64,000 bases of DNA from Verpa conica (Eukaryota > Ascomycota > Pezizomycetes > Pezizales > Morchellaceae): positions 1,426,001 through 1,490,000 of the forward strand of contig JAUFSD010000004.1 in the NCBI GenBank assembly GCA_033030425.1. Direction: 5' to 3'. Numbering within the stretch: position 1 is the first letter of the stretch; every line of letters starts with the position of its first letter. Shown one piece after another: positions 49,090 to 59,975 of this stretch. The notes beneath the pieces were generated by a model. That model was not told the DNA's origin. It worked only from the letters and a program-made list of their open reading frames with translations, and did not search any database. A program made the translations under genes and the position numbers.

Positions 49090-49450
49090 CATGTGACCGA
49101 TTTGGTATATAGTTTACATCAAGGGTTTCAACAAAATTTCCTAGGTCACCGTACTCGGTGTACTCCATTGTGATGAAAATAGAGGATGTGTTCTCGTACT
49201 AACTATAAAGCCGTACGAATAAGTGCTGATGCTGTTGTATTACATACACTAGTTCAGTATTTAGTATGGTAATCTTCTAAGGGTACTTAGTATCGGGGCT
49301 TACTTCTATCAGTCCCGTCAAGGTATTTAGATCCCGTGCATTTTTGGCATTTTTGGGCCCTCGTACCAGCTATGTAACCACCATCAACTGCCCCCGTCGG
49401 TTTTCTTCAGCGTAGGCTTTTACAACACCCGCTACCAATTCCCTTTCTTC
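49090..49450 (-). pseudogene. protein-kinase-like relic
   Basis: On the minus strand, around 49100-49200, one frame reads SSIFITMEYTEYGDLGNFVE, which resembles the hinge region of a protein kinase (IFIAMEYxxxGDL). Upstream fragments in the same frame (VVKAYAEENRRGQL, HLFVRLYS) could be an N-lobe, interrupted by stops. It lies 3' of the ankyrin relic on the same strand, so the two could be remains of one gene. It is not functional. The call rests on short motif similarity only. Confidence 0.35.
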
Positions 49451-49501
49451 GTTTCTACTTTGGTTCGATTACTTCTCCCTGTTGTGCTGTATTTTTTTCC
49501 A

Positions 49502-49980
49502 TTATATACTGTGTGGATTATAAAACACTGATTCTAGTTGATATTTTGTAGTGGGATCAGTATTTTCGAATAAGTTGACAAGCACTGTATGGCCTTTCTC
49601 TGCTACCCAGTACATCCCCGTTTTCCAATTGTTGTCTACGGCTGTAGGGCTCAAGCTCTTGACAAGTAAGAAGAGAATTACTGCTCCATGGCCTTCAATT
49701 ACCACCTAGTGAAATGCGTCTGTCTATTGTTATCCTTAGTTGAAATATTGGCTCTATTTTCTAGTAACAGCTGAACCACTGATGTGTGTCCTTTAGCTAT
49801 CGCGCAGCGAAGTGCTGTTATTCCATTATAATCTATCGATGAAATATTCAGGCCCTTCTCAAGTAGTTCGCGGACCACTATTTCATATCCTAGGGTAGCG
49901 GCTACATGGAGTAGAGCTAAGCCTCGGAAATATTGGCCGTATCGATCTGGCTTGAGTCCATATGGTATCCTTGGGGGATG
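49502..49980 (-). pseudogene. ankyrin-repeat protein relic
   Basis: At least four consecutive degenerate ankyrin repeats can be read on the minus strand, e.g. ALLHVAATLGYEIVVRELLE, ITALRCAIAKGHTSVVQLLL and, after a frame break near 49705, AVILFLLVKSLSPTAVDNN followed by WVAEKGHTVLVNLF. Typical consensus positions (TALHWAAEKGH, VVKLLL, GADPNAVDNNG) are eroded, with Trp, His and Gly codons changed. Frame breaks and stops make it a pseudogene. Ankyrin-repeat proteins are multi-copy in many filamentous ascomycetes, so RIP is a natural explanation. Confidence 0.65.
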
Positions 49981-52951
49981 AAAAACTTATAAGACAAAGC
50001 ATCGCCTGGGTCCCTAGAACTTGAATATCTTGCTTATGAAGTTCGTAAATCGTAAGCCCCTGTCGGGGTTCTTTAAGACATGAGATAATTATGAATGCTA
50101 AAGTTACGGAGCTCTAGGATTGTGACTGTAGGGCTGCCAAAGCTAGTATCGCAAGTAGATCTTCAGAGATATATCCTATACTTGTGGTTACAACATCGTC
50201 TAAGTAGTCTCACTATAAGACATTCGTCTAGTAATTTAAAGAATGCGTGCTAGAAGAACATGATCCTATCAGAATTAGCATGGATCATGTTACTACAGTG
50301 TGGGAAACAGGTATATATCTGACCGCTGATCTTATAGTAATATGCCCCCTAATTAGATTACTAATAATATATTACTGGATGGTCAATCTACAAATATAAA
50401 GTTAGGTATTTGATTTTGCTAGTGTGTTTAATAGGGTAAAATAAGTGGCTGTAGAAATCCCTACCGGAGTGCTAGTAGTTTAAATAAGATTTTCCAGAGC
50501 TCTAGCTGTTACATTTCTGCGTTCATCAAGGTCCATAGCCGCCGGTGTAGCAAATTCCGTTTGGTATCTAATCTCAATTAAATTTGTTCATGGATCATAG
50601 TGAAGATTGATAGAAGAAACAGGCTATTTCTGTGCTTTCTGTTTGGTTTGAGGTGGTATTTTCAACCGTCGTATCAATTTCGAGACCAATATAATGCTGA
50701 ATCAATAGAGTTAGATAGATTCAGTAAGACGATCTGGAGGGGGAGATAGGAAAGTCAGGGATGTTGATTTTAACATACTCGAGCGCAACTCTCCCCTGGG
50801 GTTATTTCAGGACTCGTCATTCAGCTCTTGGCTTTGAAGATTCTGCATATCCCATGCCAAAAGAGGAAAGTCACTGTATTAGAAAAATGTTTTACCTCCC
50901 TTCATCAGCACTTCCACCAGTGAACGGTGGCGAATCTAGGCCTTCTGTGCCCTTTATTGTCCGATAGCAGAGCTAATAAGCGACTTCAACCAATAGTTTG
51001 TGATAACTCGCCCAATAGTGAAGTTCCATCAATAGCTTTCTCCTGGATTATCGGGAGGCTTTCTCTGGGGTAGTGAGAACACGGTTGAGACTGCACTAGG
51101 TTGTATGAGGCTGATCACCGTAACTCGATAGACAGAGGCGGGGTAACACTTAAATTAGTAAGCGAATGATATGTATTTATGAGCTGGTGTCGTACCTCTG
51201 GAGTTGGCTGTGATCGGCAGAAACTTATACTGGGAACTTACGGGTAGATAGCTCACGGGTTTTGTGGGAACCCCGAAGAAGTCATAGATCGACGCATATG
51301 TATCATATATAATTCTTGTGTATATCTGAGATCAACCGTAGCCCGTGATCACCATACTCCCCGTGAAGCATTCTAGCTTTGATTTCTATTTTAATTATAA
51401 TAAATACTACAAGGGCATGGTGTACCGGTGGATCTTAGGATCCCTCTTGACCTATTGGTATGCCTTCAGGCGTGTATGTGTCAAATTTGGTTTTCTTTTC
51501 ATGAAGTGTAGGTTGAGGTATAACGAGTAAACGAAGTGTACTCTATCCATCACGGTGATGTCATAGCTCTATATCTCGTCAAACCACACCTCATAGACCA
51601 CCATTTAAGTGATATACGGCCCCATAGAATCTCAAAAACGTGTATCACTTTCTCATACCCTATTTCAACATACATCATCTCCTGCTTTGTACTCCTTTTA
51701 CTGATGGGACCTCAAGAACCGATGACTAAGTAGAAAGGCGATTATACTTCTATTCCGCTAGAACCCTTGCTTGAGCCAAGGGATATATGGAGCCTAGATA
51801 GCGATTTTTATCCCTACAGTCCTCCAATAGCCCTAAGGATACAACAGGAACGGAGAATTACATATAACGTAAGCCTATTATACTTTACTCCCATAGTAAC
51901 CTTTCATACACACTTGGCTCTGTGGCTACCTACCATACAAGGAGACCAGGATAATCAGCAGTAAGATTATTAAACACTACATTGATATACTACGCGCGTA
52001 GTGTAAGAATGATAGATTAATATATGAAGATATATACCATTGGCATTATTATGTAACCACACATTTCGCTAGCAAAACTTACACTTATGAAAAAAAAAAA
52101 GAATAAATAAACAAGTAACTTTGACACTACAGATCTACAGTTCCTTGTTACAAATTAACTCTACATGTAGCTAATACTAAGAATCTTAAATCTGATATAG
52201 GTTATATTTAATTTATCTATAATATATTACCTAGGCATATTGCAATTAACTTTTTGTGCTATTCTACATTCGCTGGCGAAGGTACAATATGTATTAAACC
52301 CCACCCCAGCCGTTCAAGCAGTTACGTCAAGTATTGACACTATAGCTATTTTCTGGAGTAAGCATTTAAGAGTACTGTTCCCACTACAGGCCAAACGAGT
52401 GTAAGAGCGTATAGAAAATCTCATCATGCTTTAATTTTTATTTATGGAACGTGTTTATGATACTCCTGTAGAAAAACACTATCAGATGTACTTTCGTGCC
52501 CATTTTCCTACTATAAAATTCTTGTAGATCTCACCTAATAGCCCTAGAGCACAATTATGACAAGTGTAGAATGATACCAATGGTAAATGATAGCCCCTTA
52601 TATTCCCACCCACACGCGACTCAACGGCATAGAAATATATGATAGCCACCACACCTCCTAATCACTACCCATCACTCGCACCGCTCTACCGCCAAGGAAA
52701 ACTCACGTGCACTCCATCTAAACATATTATTCCATTGACCACAAACATTTTTAAGCATGCACATGAATATACCCTCAAGTCTCCAGCCTCCCCCTACACT
52801 AGTAATAATAAAAAATACAAAAAAATGATATTGTTTATGATGCGCCGAAACAAAAACACCGACCCTCTTTAGATACCACCTTTCTTCTCCCGTCAACTCG
52901 TCTTTGTCTATCCTTGCCTAACCCAACCTTTCCACCTTACTAAGAAGTCTT

Positions 52952-54272
52952 CTATGACCTGGACGCATCCCTCATACTCTGTGAGCTCGCACTTGTAACC
53001 GGGTTGCTAATTGGTAGGGCTCCGCTCTTGGCCTTGGTCTGCTTAACCTTTGCAAGCGCATACACGATACCGCTCAAGAATCCGATAGCGATAGCCTATG
53101 CTTATTAGTCTAGCCTATTTATAGCTTCACTAGGAGAGAATACATACAGTAACACCAGCGAATGTAACCGGTGCATCAAAGAATACGAGACCGGACAATG
53201 CAATGGGAAGCTTGTTAAGGGCGCCGACCATCGAGTATGTAGTCGACGAGGTAACACGGACACACCATGCAGAAGTGTAAGAAATAAACACTGATGAGAG
53301 TCCGGAAAAGATCATGGCGGCAATGAGGCTTTGGCGGCGGTCCTCGGGGAAGTTTGCGTTGATGTTTGTGTATGACCAGTCCTCAAGGAAGAGGGAGCAG
53401 ACAAGGAGGACGGGGATTGAGAGGAGGTTGTTGTAGAACATGGCTATGAAGGTTAGGTTATGAGAGCTATAGATCGGCAGAAATGGGACATACTGTCAAA
53501 ATCCTTGAAGTTGGTGAGCTTGATCCTCTTGCGCATTCCTAGGACATAACTAGCAGATGACAAGCAGTTGACAAGCATCCAGATATACCCTGCGTTCAGG
53601 GTGCTCAGAGCCTCGGCAGCCTCAGAGCTGGAGTGTCCATATGAGTTCAAAGCAGCGCTGATATCGGCCCACGCGGCAACAACGCTGGAGAGCACCATGA
53701 GGCCAAAGGAGAATAACGCCATCCCACCAACGGAACCGCCGAACCACAATACTTCACCATAGGCGATCAGAATAATGGTGAGGTTCTTGAAGATGGTATA
53801 CACGGGGATGCTCAAGAATTGGAGCGCCTTGGAGGAGGTGTAAATCATAGTGATGAGGAGGAGAGAGATGGGGAACCATTTGCGGGCCTCGTCGGCGTTG
53901 AAATCGCGGTATGTTATTATTTTTGCAGATTTACAGAATTGGATTGCGACCACGCAGACCACGTTCTGTAGGGTTCAATTCATGGTTAGCATCCCCTTAC
54001 TTCCGAGAACCGCGTTATTGGGAAACACGGGGGAGAGGACTAACCTGGATGCATAATAGAAAGAAATTCAAATTAAAGTCGACTCCACCGAGGACATATT
54101 TGTTCGTCATGGTCATAAGAATACTCGACGCACAGTACGACAAGATAGGGATCAACGGACTCGACGGGATCGCCGGGGCTGCGCTCCCTTGGGGCCGAGT
54201 AGGGATGAAAGGCTTATCCTCATCGTCCCCCATATCGACACGGAAAGAATCTTGTTTCTCTTTTTCAGCCAT
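52952..54272 (-). CDS. vrg4: GDP-mannose transporter (Vrg4 family)
   Basis: Four exons on the minus strand (54045..54272, 53494..53965, 53148..53443, 52952..53095) encode 379 residues. Vrg4 carries GDP-mannose into the Golgi lumen for mannosylation of proteins and lipids. The two substrate-binding motifs are intact: FYNN (residues 236-239) and GALNK (307-311). Other family blocks are [69 protein letters not shown] and [18 protein letters not shown]. About ten membrane segments are present. The C-terminal tail is short and Ser-rich. Introns are short (79, 50 and 52 bp). Divergent from ELP2, 553 bp between start codons. Confidence 0.97.
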
Positions 54273-54825
54273 TGCTGCGGTAGTGTATCGCGTTAGTGGT
54301 TATGGAGAGGAGGTATCGGGAGGCTGGGCGCTGGTGAAGGAAAGACTTGTGAAGAAGGAGTGACCGTTGGAAGAGAGGGAGAGGCAGGATAGGATAGGAT
54401 AGCTAGATATGTATGTAGGGGAGTGTTGGCAGTTTGTAGGGTAGGGTTTGGGGGGGGGGGTTGAAATAGGAGGTCAGAGCGACCAAAGATAGGAGAGAAC
54501 GCCTAGAAGCCCTAAAAGAACAACGATAGAAATAGAAAAGAAATAATTATATATATGAAGATAGTCGATGTAAAACCCTGTCGGAGATTTGTTCGTTACA
54601 CTCTTACAAGGGGGAGAAGCTGACGCGGAAGGAGGGAAATCCGTGCTGGCTGGCTGACATAACCCGAGGAAAGGGGGTTGGAGGGGTGGCTGGTGGCTGA
54701 TGGATGGTGGCTGGTGGCTGTCTCAGCTGTGGCAGTGGTGCCTGCCCCACGCTGCAACAGAGCCTCAGCAATTCACCCCACCAAAGCCAAAGCCAACTTC
54801 TATCCACTGGTCTGATTGTTCCACC
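54273..54825. promoter_or_regulatory. divergent promoter VRG4 / ELP2
   Basis: 553 bp between the two start codons. It includes a G run near 54450-54460 and GGCTGGTGGCTGATGG-type short direct repeats at about 54690-54720 just before ELP2. No other gene. Confidence 0.45.
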
Positions 54826-57480
54826 ATGGCGACAGTCGACACGGCCTTCATCTCTGTCGGGGCGAACCGCAACCCGTCGGCGGCAGACTGGTCCTCCTCG
54901 GGCCTCCTGGCATTCGGTGCGGGACGTTGCATTGCACTCTGGGACCCTTTGGTAAGCACCCACGTACCCCGTCGTCGTCATTCACACCCAATCTCTAACG
55001 CGATCAACAGGATCCCTCCCACCGCGGTGTCCACGCTACTCTAAAGGGCCATGCGGACCGCGTCAATGTTGTCCGCTTTCTCCCAAGCCCCGGTGCCGAC
55101 GTCCTCCTCTCGGGCTCCGTAGACAAGTCTGTCCGGGTCTGGGTGTCTACTCCCTGTGGCTTCGAGTGCGTGTGGAACAGCGGGGACGTCCACAAAGCCT
55201 CAATTAACGCCATTGCTACCTGCGCCTCAACCCCAGACATCTTCGCTTCTGCAGACGCCTCGGGCACCGTTGCTCTCTTCTCTGTCTCAGCCACCGCCGG
55301 GGATATATCACCAACACACCTCCAGTCATTCACAACAGCTCCAAAGTTCTATCCACTAACCCTAGCCCTGTCAGCCCTCCCTACCTCCCCCACTGCCCTG
55401 CTCCTAGCCGTTGCTGGATCCTCTCCCTCAATATCACTCTATGTCTCACCCTCACCCTCCTCGCAGTTCACCCCACAGGCCACTCTCTCCGGGCATGAGA
55501 ACTGGATCCGTTCTCTCTCCTTCATACCTGAGGCCCCCGGCAGTGACCTCATCCTCGCCTCTGCATCACAGGATAAATATATCCGGCTCTGGCGTGTCCA
55601 CGCAGGGGATACACTCCCCCCTGCCACTGCAAATGATGAGACAAAAACATACGGATTATCCAACAGGCTCTCTAACAAAGCCCACAAGCTCCGTATACTC
55701 GACAATGACGTCTGGAGTGTGACCTTTGAGGCCCTACTTATGGGACACGAAGATTGGATTTATACCACCTCCTGGCGTCCAGGTGATGGTCTACAGCTAT
55801 TGAGTGCTTCGGCTGATTCATCACTCTCAATATGGACCCCGGAGCCTGAGAGTGGCATCTGGCTGACTACAAGTCGACTTGGTGAGATAAGCGACACGAA
55901 AGGTGCGAGTACGGCTACCGGGAGTGTGGGGGGGCTATGGACAGGCTTATGGTCACCGTCCGGTAATACTGTTGCTGCATTTGGGAAGACGGGGAGCTGG
56001 CGACTGTGGCATTATGATAGTGATTCCGAGCGGTGGTTACAGGGGGTGGGGATAAGCGGACATGTAAAAGATGCAATGGGTGTTTCGTGGGGTAAGAGTG
56101 GGGGGTATCTACTAAGCACCGGGTTGGACCAGACAACAAGATTGTTTGCCAAGTGGGTCCGTGAGAAGAATGAAGAGGGGGTGGTGGAGAGTTGGCATGA
56201 GTTTGCAAGGCCACAGATACATGGGTATGATATCAACGCTGTTGTGAGCCTGGGTGGGGGAAGATTTGTGAGTGGGGCAGAGGAGAAGCTGCTGCGTGTT
56301 TTTGATGAACCAAAGGGGGTTGCTGGGATGTTGGAGAGGATGTGTGGGCTGACGGAGGAGGACTTGGTGGGTTTTATTCTCCCGGGTTCTTGTGATTTCA
56401 ATTAGGCCTGTCTTTCAGTCGACGAGTGATATATTGTGACTAGAGTGATATCACATGACTAAATAAATCATAGCCACTAACATACCACAGGCCTCAATGC
56501 CAGATGCAGCAAACGTCCCCGTTCTTGGTCTCTCTAACAAAGCTATCGATGATGACTCCCCTCCAACCGACCTAGCGAGCACCGACCCCACCGCCCTTCC
56601 CCCCTCTGTCCCTGAATCCGGGGCATCTCCATCCTCAACCCTCCTTGACCGTCTCACTCACCCCCCTCTCGAGGATCATCTCTGCCGCCATACACTATGG
56701 CCTGAACACGAGAAACTATACGGTCACGGCTACGAGATCTCTGCTGTTGCCGCATCCGATGATGCCACCACTGTGGCAACTGCTTGTAAAGCGAGTACTG
56801 GCGAACACGCAGTAATCCGACTTTACGAGACGTCTGAATGGCGAGAGGTCAAACCTCCATTAGCAGCCCATATTCTCACTGTTACAGCATTGGCATTCGC
56901 ACCCGGTGGGCGTAAGTTGCTGAGTGTAGGCCGCGACCGCACATGGGCTGTATTTGAAAATACTGGTGGTAGCGGAATAGATGGTGATTGGAAATTGGTC
57001 GAGAGGAAGGAGAAGGGGCATACAAGGATGATACTGGACGGTAAATGGGCGCCTAAAGGTGATATATTTGCTACCGCTGGCCGCGATAAGTGCGTGCGGA
57101 TCTGGTCTCGTGCGGAGGCGGGGTGGGAATGTAGTAGTACGCTTAAATTCGGTGTTCCGGTTACCGCGATTGATTTTTTTGGGGCGATGGTGGGTGGGGT
57201 GTGTGTTTTAGCTGTGGGACTGGAGGATGGAGGGTTGGAGTGTTATAAGGTTGAAGTTAAAGGGGAGTGTGTAGAGGAGGACAAGCTGGTGGCGGATCAG
57301 AGGTTTGTGAATTCTCTGTCTTTACAAGGTATGTGTGGGCTGATTGGTGGTGCTAGGGTTACACCGGATAAAGCGGTGACGCAGATTACGTGGCGTCCTA
57401 GCGAGGCGGATGGGGGGTTACAGATGGCGGTGACGAGTGAGGATGGGAGTGTTAGGGTTTATGGGGTTGTGTTTCAGTAG
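54826..57480 (+). CDS. elp2: Elongator complex subunit Elp2 (double WD40 protein)
   Basis: Three exons (54826..54951, 55011..56385, 56504..57480) encode 825 residues, normal for Elp2. Elp2 is the twin-beta-propeller scaffold of Elongator, which modifies wobble uridines of tRNAs. WD-type units run through the whole length: ATLKGHADRVNVVRF...SGSVDKSVRVW, LSGHENWIRSLSF...SQDKYIRLW, LMGHEDWIYTTSWRP...SADSSLSIW, then GISGHVKDAMGVSW, IHGYDINAVV, and in the second propeller YGHGYEISAVAAS, HILTVTALAFAPGGRKLLSVGRDRTWAVF, KGHTRMILDGKWAPKG and AGRDKCVRIW. The FILP-DAANVPVLGLSNKA join across intron 2 (118 bp) is a strong Elp2 signature and fixes the acceptor at 56503. Confidence 0.96.
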
Positions 57481-58350
57481 AGGGGGGTGAAAATTAGATG
57501 GCGATTTGTTGTGCGAGTGATGGCCTATGATTGCCACTTAATCCTTGGGCAGTAATGGGTGTAAGTTTAGATTGGGGAGTATCAAAACTTCTAAATGGAT
57601 AGATGTAGAGGCTACATTTATAAATATACCATAGACTCAAGCTTATCAATCTTCATTATAATCGCGAAACGTAGATTTCTAACTACCTCAAACCAAGGCC
57701 CCCCTTGATCCCCTTGCACAACAACGAGAAGCCAGGCCTACGAATCCAGTCTTGATAGAAACTATTTTAAGGAGTATACCAGCTACAAGTAGTATCTTCC
57801 CCACTAGGTAAAAGAAAAACACAAAAGCGACAGAAACAGTAGCAGATAGATGTCCATCCACTATAGAGATGAATTATTGAAGGATGGGAGGCCCACTGTG
57901 TATAGTAAATGTAGGATCACCTCTGGTCTAGCAGTGGAGCGAGCTTATTAAAGGTAAGAATGGGGACCAGGGCCGCCAAGTAATTAGTGTATAGTTTCGG
58001 AATTCCCCGCTCTGGGTCTAAATCCTTGGGTACATAGTTAGCCGCTCTAAAGTAGGAAAAAATGAGTATGTCACTATGCTTTTATAATATATGATTTTCT
58101 ATGGCCTAACATTGGATATCGTCAGGTTCATATGGGGTAGTTTTCAACTAGATGCTGGACTACACCTTCCATATTCGGTGAATCCACCACCACTATACTG
58201 GTGTGTACTAAATATATGTAGTTTAGGTCACGGAGGGTAGATATTTAGCGTAAAAAACAATGGAATTTCTTATCATTCTCAGATGAAAATAAAATAAATT
58301 ATTGGGAGTGGGGGAGGTGTTGTTGAATCACCATTACGCCTGCCTGCTAT
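57481..58350. other. ELP2 downstream spacer up to the retrotransposon
   Basis: AT-rich from about 57.6 kb, without conserved open frames. The last bases (58331-58350) may be the displaced end of the Caf16 gene cut by the retrotransposon; see findings. Confidence 0.4.
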
Positions 58351-58355
58351 GCAGC

Positions 58356-58676
58356 TTTTAAACAATAGGCTAAGAGTATACTTGTATGGAGGATATAACT
58401 AAAGAACAAACTTGATTGATACCTAAAGAAAGACGCAGGGAAAGCCTGCTTATATAGTTACAAATGTGCTAACATAAAAAATATCCGTATCCCAAATACA
58501 AAGTAAAAGCCCATCCATTACCATACAATTCTTCCGATGCTCGGATAGAATTTCCTTCCGTCGGTTATACTATTCCCCCGCCTGCTACCCTACCGACCAT
58601 CCGATTCTATTCCTCCGGTGTTGCCACACCCCGTATTCGCCACACTTAACTTCACAGAGTGTCACTCATTCCAACA
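58356..58676 (-). repeat. copia 3' LTR (321 bp)
   Basis: Direct repeat of 63157-63481. On the element strand it starts TGTTGGAATGAG, directly after a polypurine tract, and ends CCTATTGTTTAAAA. The end is not the usual CA. The differences from the other LTR are clustered at 58585-58670 and are mostly transitions. Confidence 0.95.
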
Positions 58677-58999
58677 CTCCTTCTTCAAGACAGTTAAGTT
58701 GTTTAAGAAAAGTTATACGCTTTAAGCCTTACGTCGCTTTGGTAAACAAATCCATTGCATTGTCTGCGGTTGAGTACATATAAAAGTAAAAATCCCCGCT
58801 GAATACCTTTCTCGAATATAATGAAAATGTGTTTCAATGTGTTTTGATCGACGATGGAAAACTGGATTCACGGTGAGAGTAGTGGCCGGTGTTATCGCCA
58901 AACAGTTAAATAGCGTTTTTGTTCGACCAGAGTGCTAGTTAGTCGAGTCCTCTTTTTAGCCACACCATTTGTCTGGCTGCCTACGATAATGCCATGTAT

Positions 59000-59975
59000 T
59001 TACATTGTGAAATAGCTACGATTTTTGTTTCGATGCCTTCCACGCGTGACTAAGCAGTTGTTGAGTAAAAAACAGTTGCCAGAGAAGGACCTTCGGGAGT
59101 CCATGTCGGAGGCGTGACTTGCATCAGCGAATCCTTTTAGCGACATGTTTTGGCTATCCACTCGTGGGTACACTAGTGTTTGATGGATGGTTCCTCGCAG
59201 ATACCGGAGTACTCTTTGTAGCGCTGTTGTATGTTCGGGTCCTGGATTAGACGAGAATTGTGACAGGAAGGTTACCGCAAACGCTATATCTGGTCGGGTG
59301 CCTAGTGCAGCATACATTAACGATCCTACTATTGCTTGATAGTGTGCTATCTCCGAGCTGGTGGCTGTTCCTGGTTCTGATGCTACTAGTCCATGATTTT
59401 CAAAGGGGGTAGTGACCGTCCGGCACTCCATCATATCGAACCGTTCGAGAACTTGTTGAATATAGGCTGATTGACTGAGTTCTACTTGTTGCTCGGAAGC
59501 GACTACTTTTATCCCAACTATCCAGGTTATTTTTCCCCCATCTGTCATCCGAAAGACTTTGGCTAGGTGTGAGGCTACTCGCTCGTCTTCTGTTGTATCA
59601 CAGAAGAAGGTTCCTAAGTCGTCAACGAAGGCGGCTATGATCAGGGTTCCGTTCTGATTTATAAACACACTTGGGTCGAAGGAACTTCGTCTGAGTCACA
59701 AGTTTCGAGTTCTTTGAATAGCGCGGCGTGCCATTCTCGAGGTATTTGTTTTAGTCCGTAAAGTGTTTTCTTGAGCTTTAGTACTTGTCCCCCCTTTACT
59801 TCGTACCTAGTGGTTGTTCGACATATACTTCTTCCTTTATTTTTCCGTTTAAAAAGCGTTTTTCACATCACTTTGTCGCGTGTCCCATTTCTTTGGGTGG
59901 GATGCTAGGATCGCAAATAGCATTCTCAGGGATTCATACCGAAACATTTGGGGAAAAAGTTTCTTCGTAGTCGAC
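59000..59975 (-). pseudogene. copia reverse transcriptase / RNase H part, frameshifted
   Basis: The long frame 59000-59668 holds the catalytic RT motif AAFVDDLG, then WIVGIKV, the GSLMYAALGTRPDIAFAV block and FADASHASDMDSRRS of RNase H. Between 59669 and 59975 the RT core continues in other frames (TLYGLKQIPREWHAALFKEL, RYESLRMLFAI, DVKNAF), so at least two frameshifts separate it from the integrase frame. After 59000 the RNase H end (WKASKQK, then YMAL in another frame) is also broken by a frameshift and stops. Together these show a decayed pol. Confidence 0.85.

Larger units (their letters stand above)
47101..52951. repeat. AT-rich island with gene relics
   Basis: Nearly 6 kb of TA-dense sequence. 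It contains an ankyrin-repeat relic and a kinase-like relic (separate entries, 49.09-49.98 kb) and micro-insertion copy 4. The rest shows only short open frames. The density of TpA and of stop codons inside recognisable protein relics fits RIP. The end near 52.9 kb has to hold the Vrg4 3' untranslated region. Confidence 0.5.
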
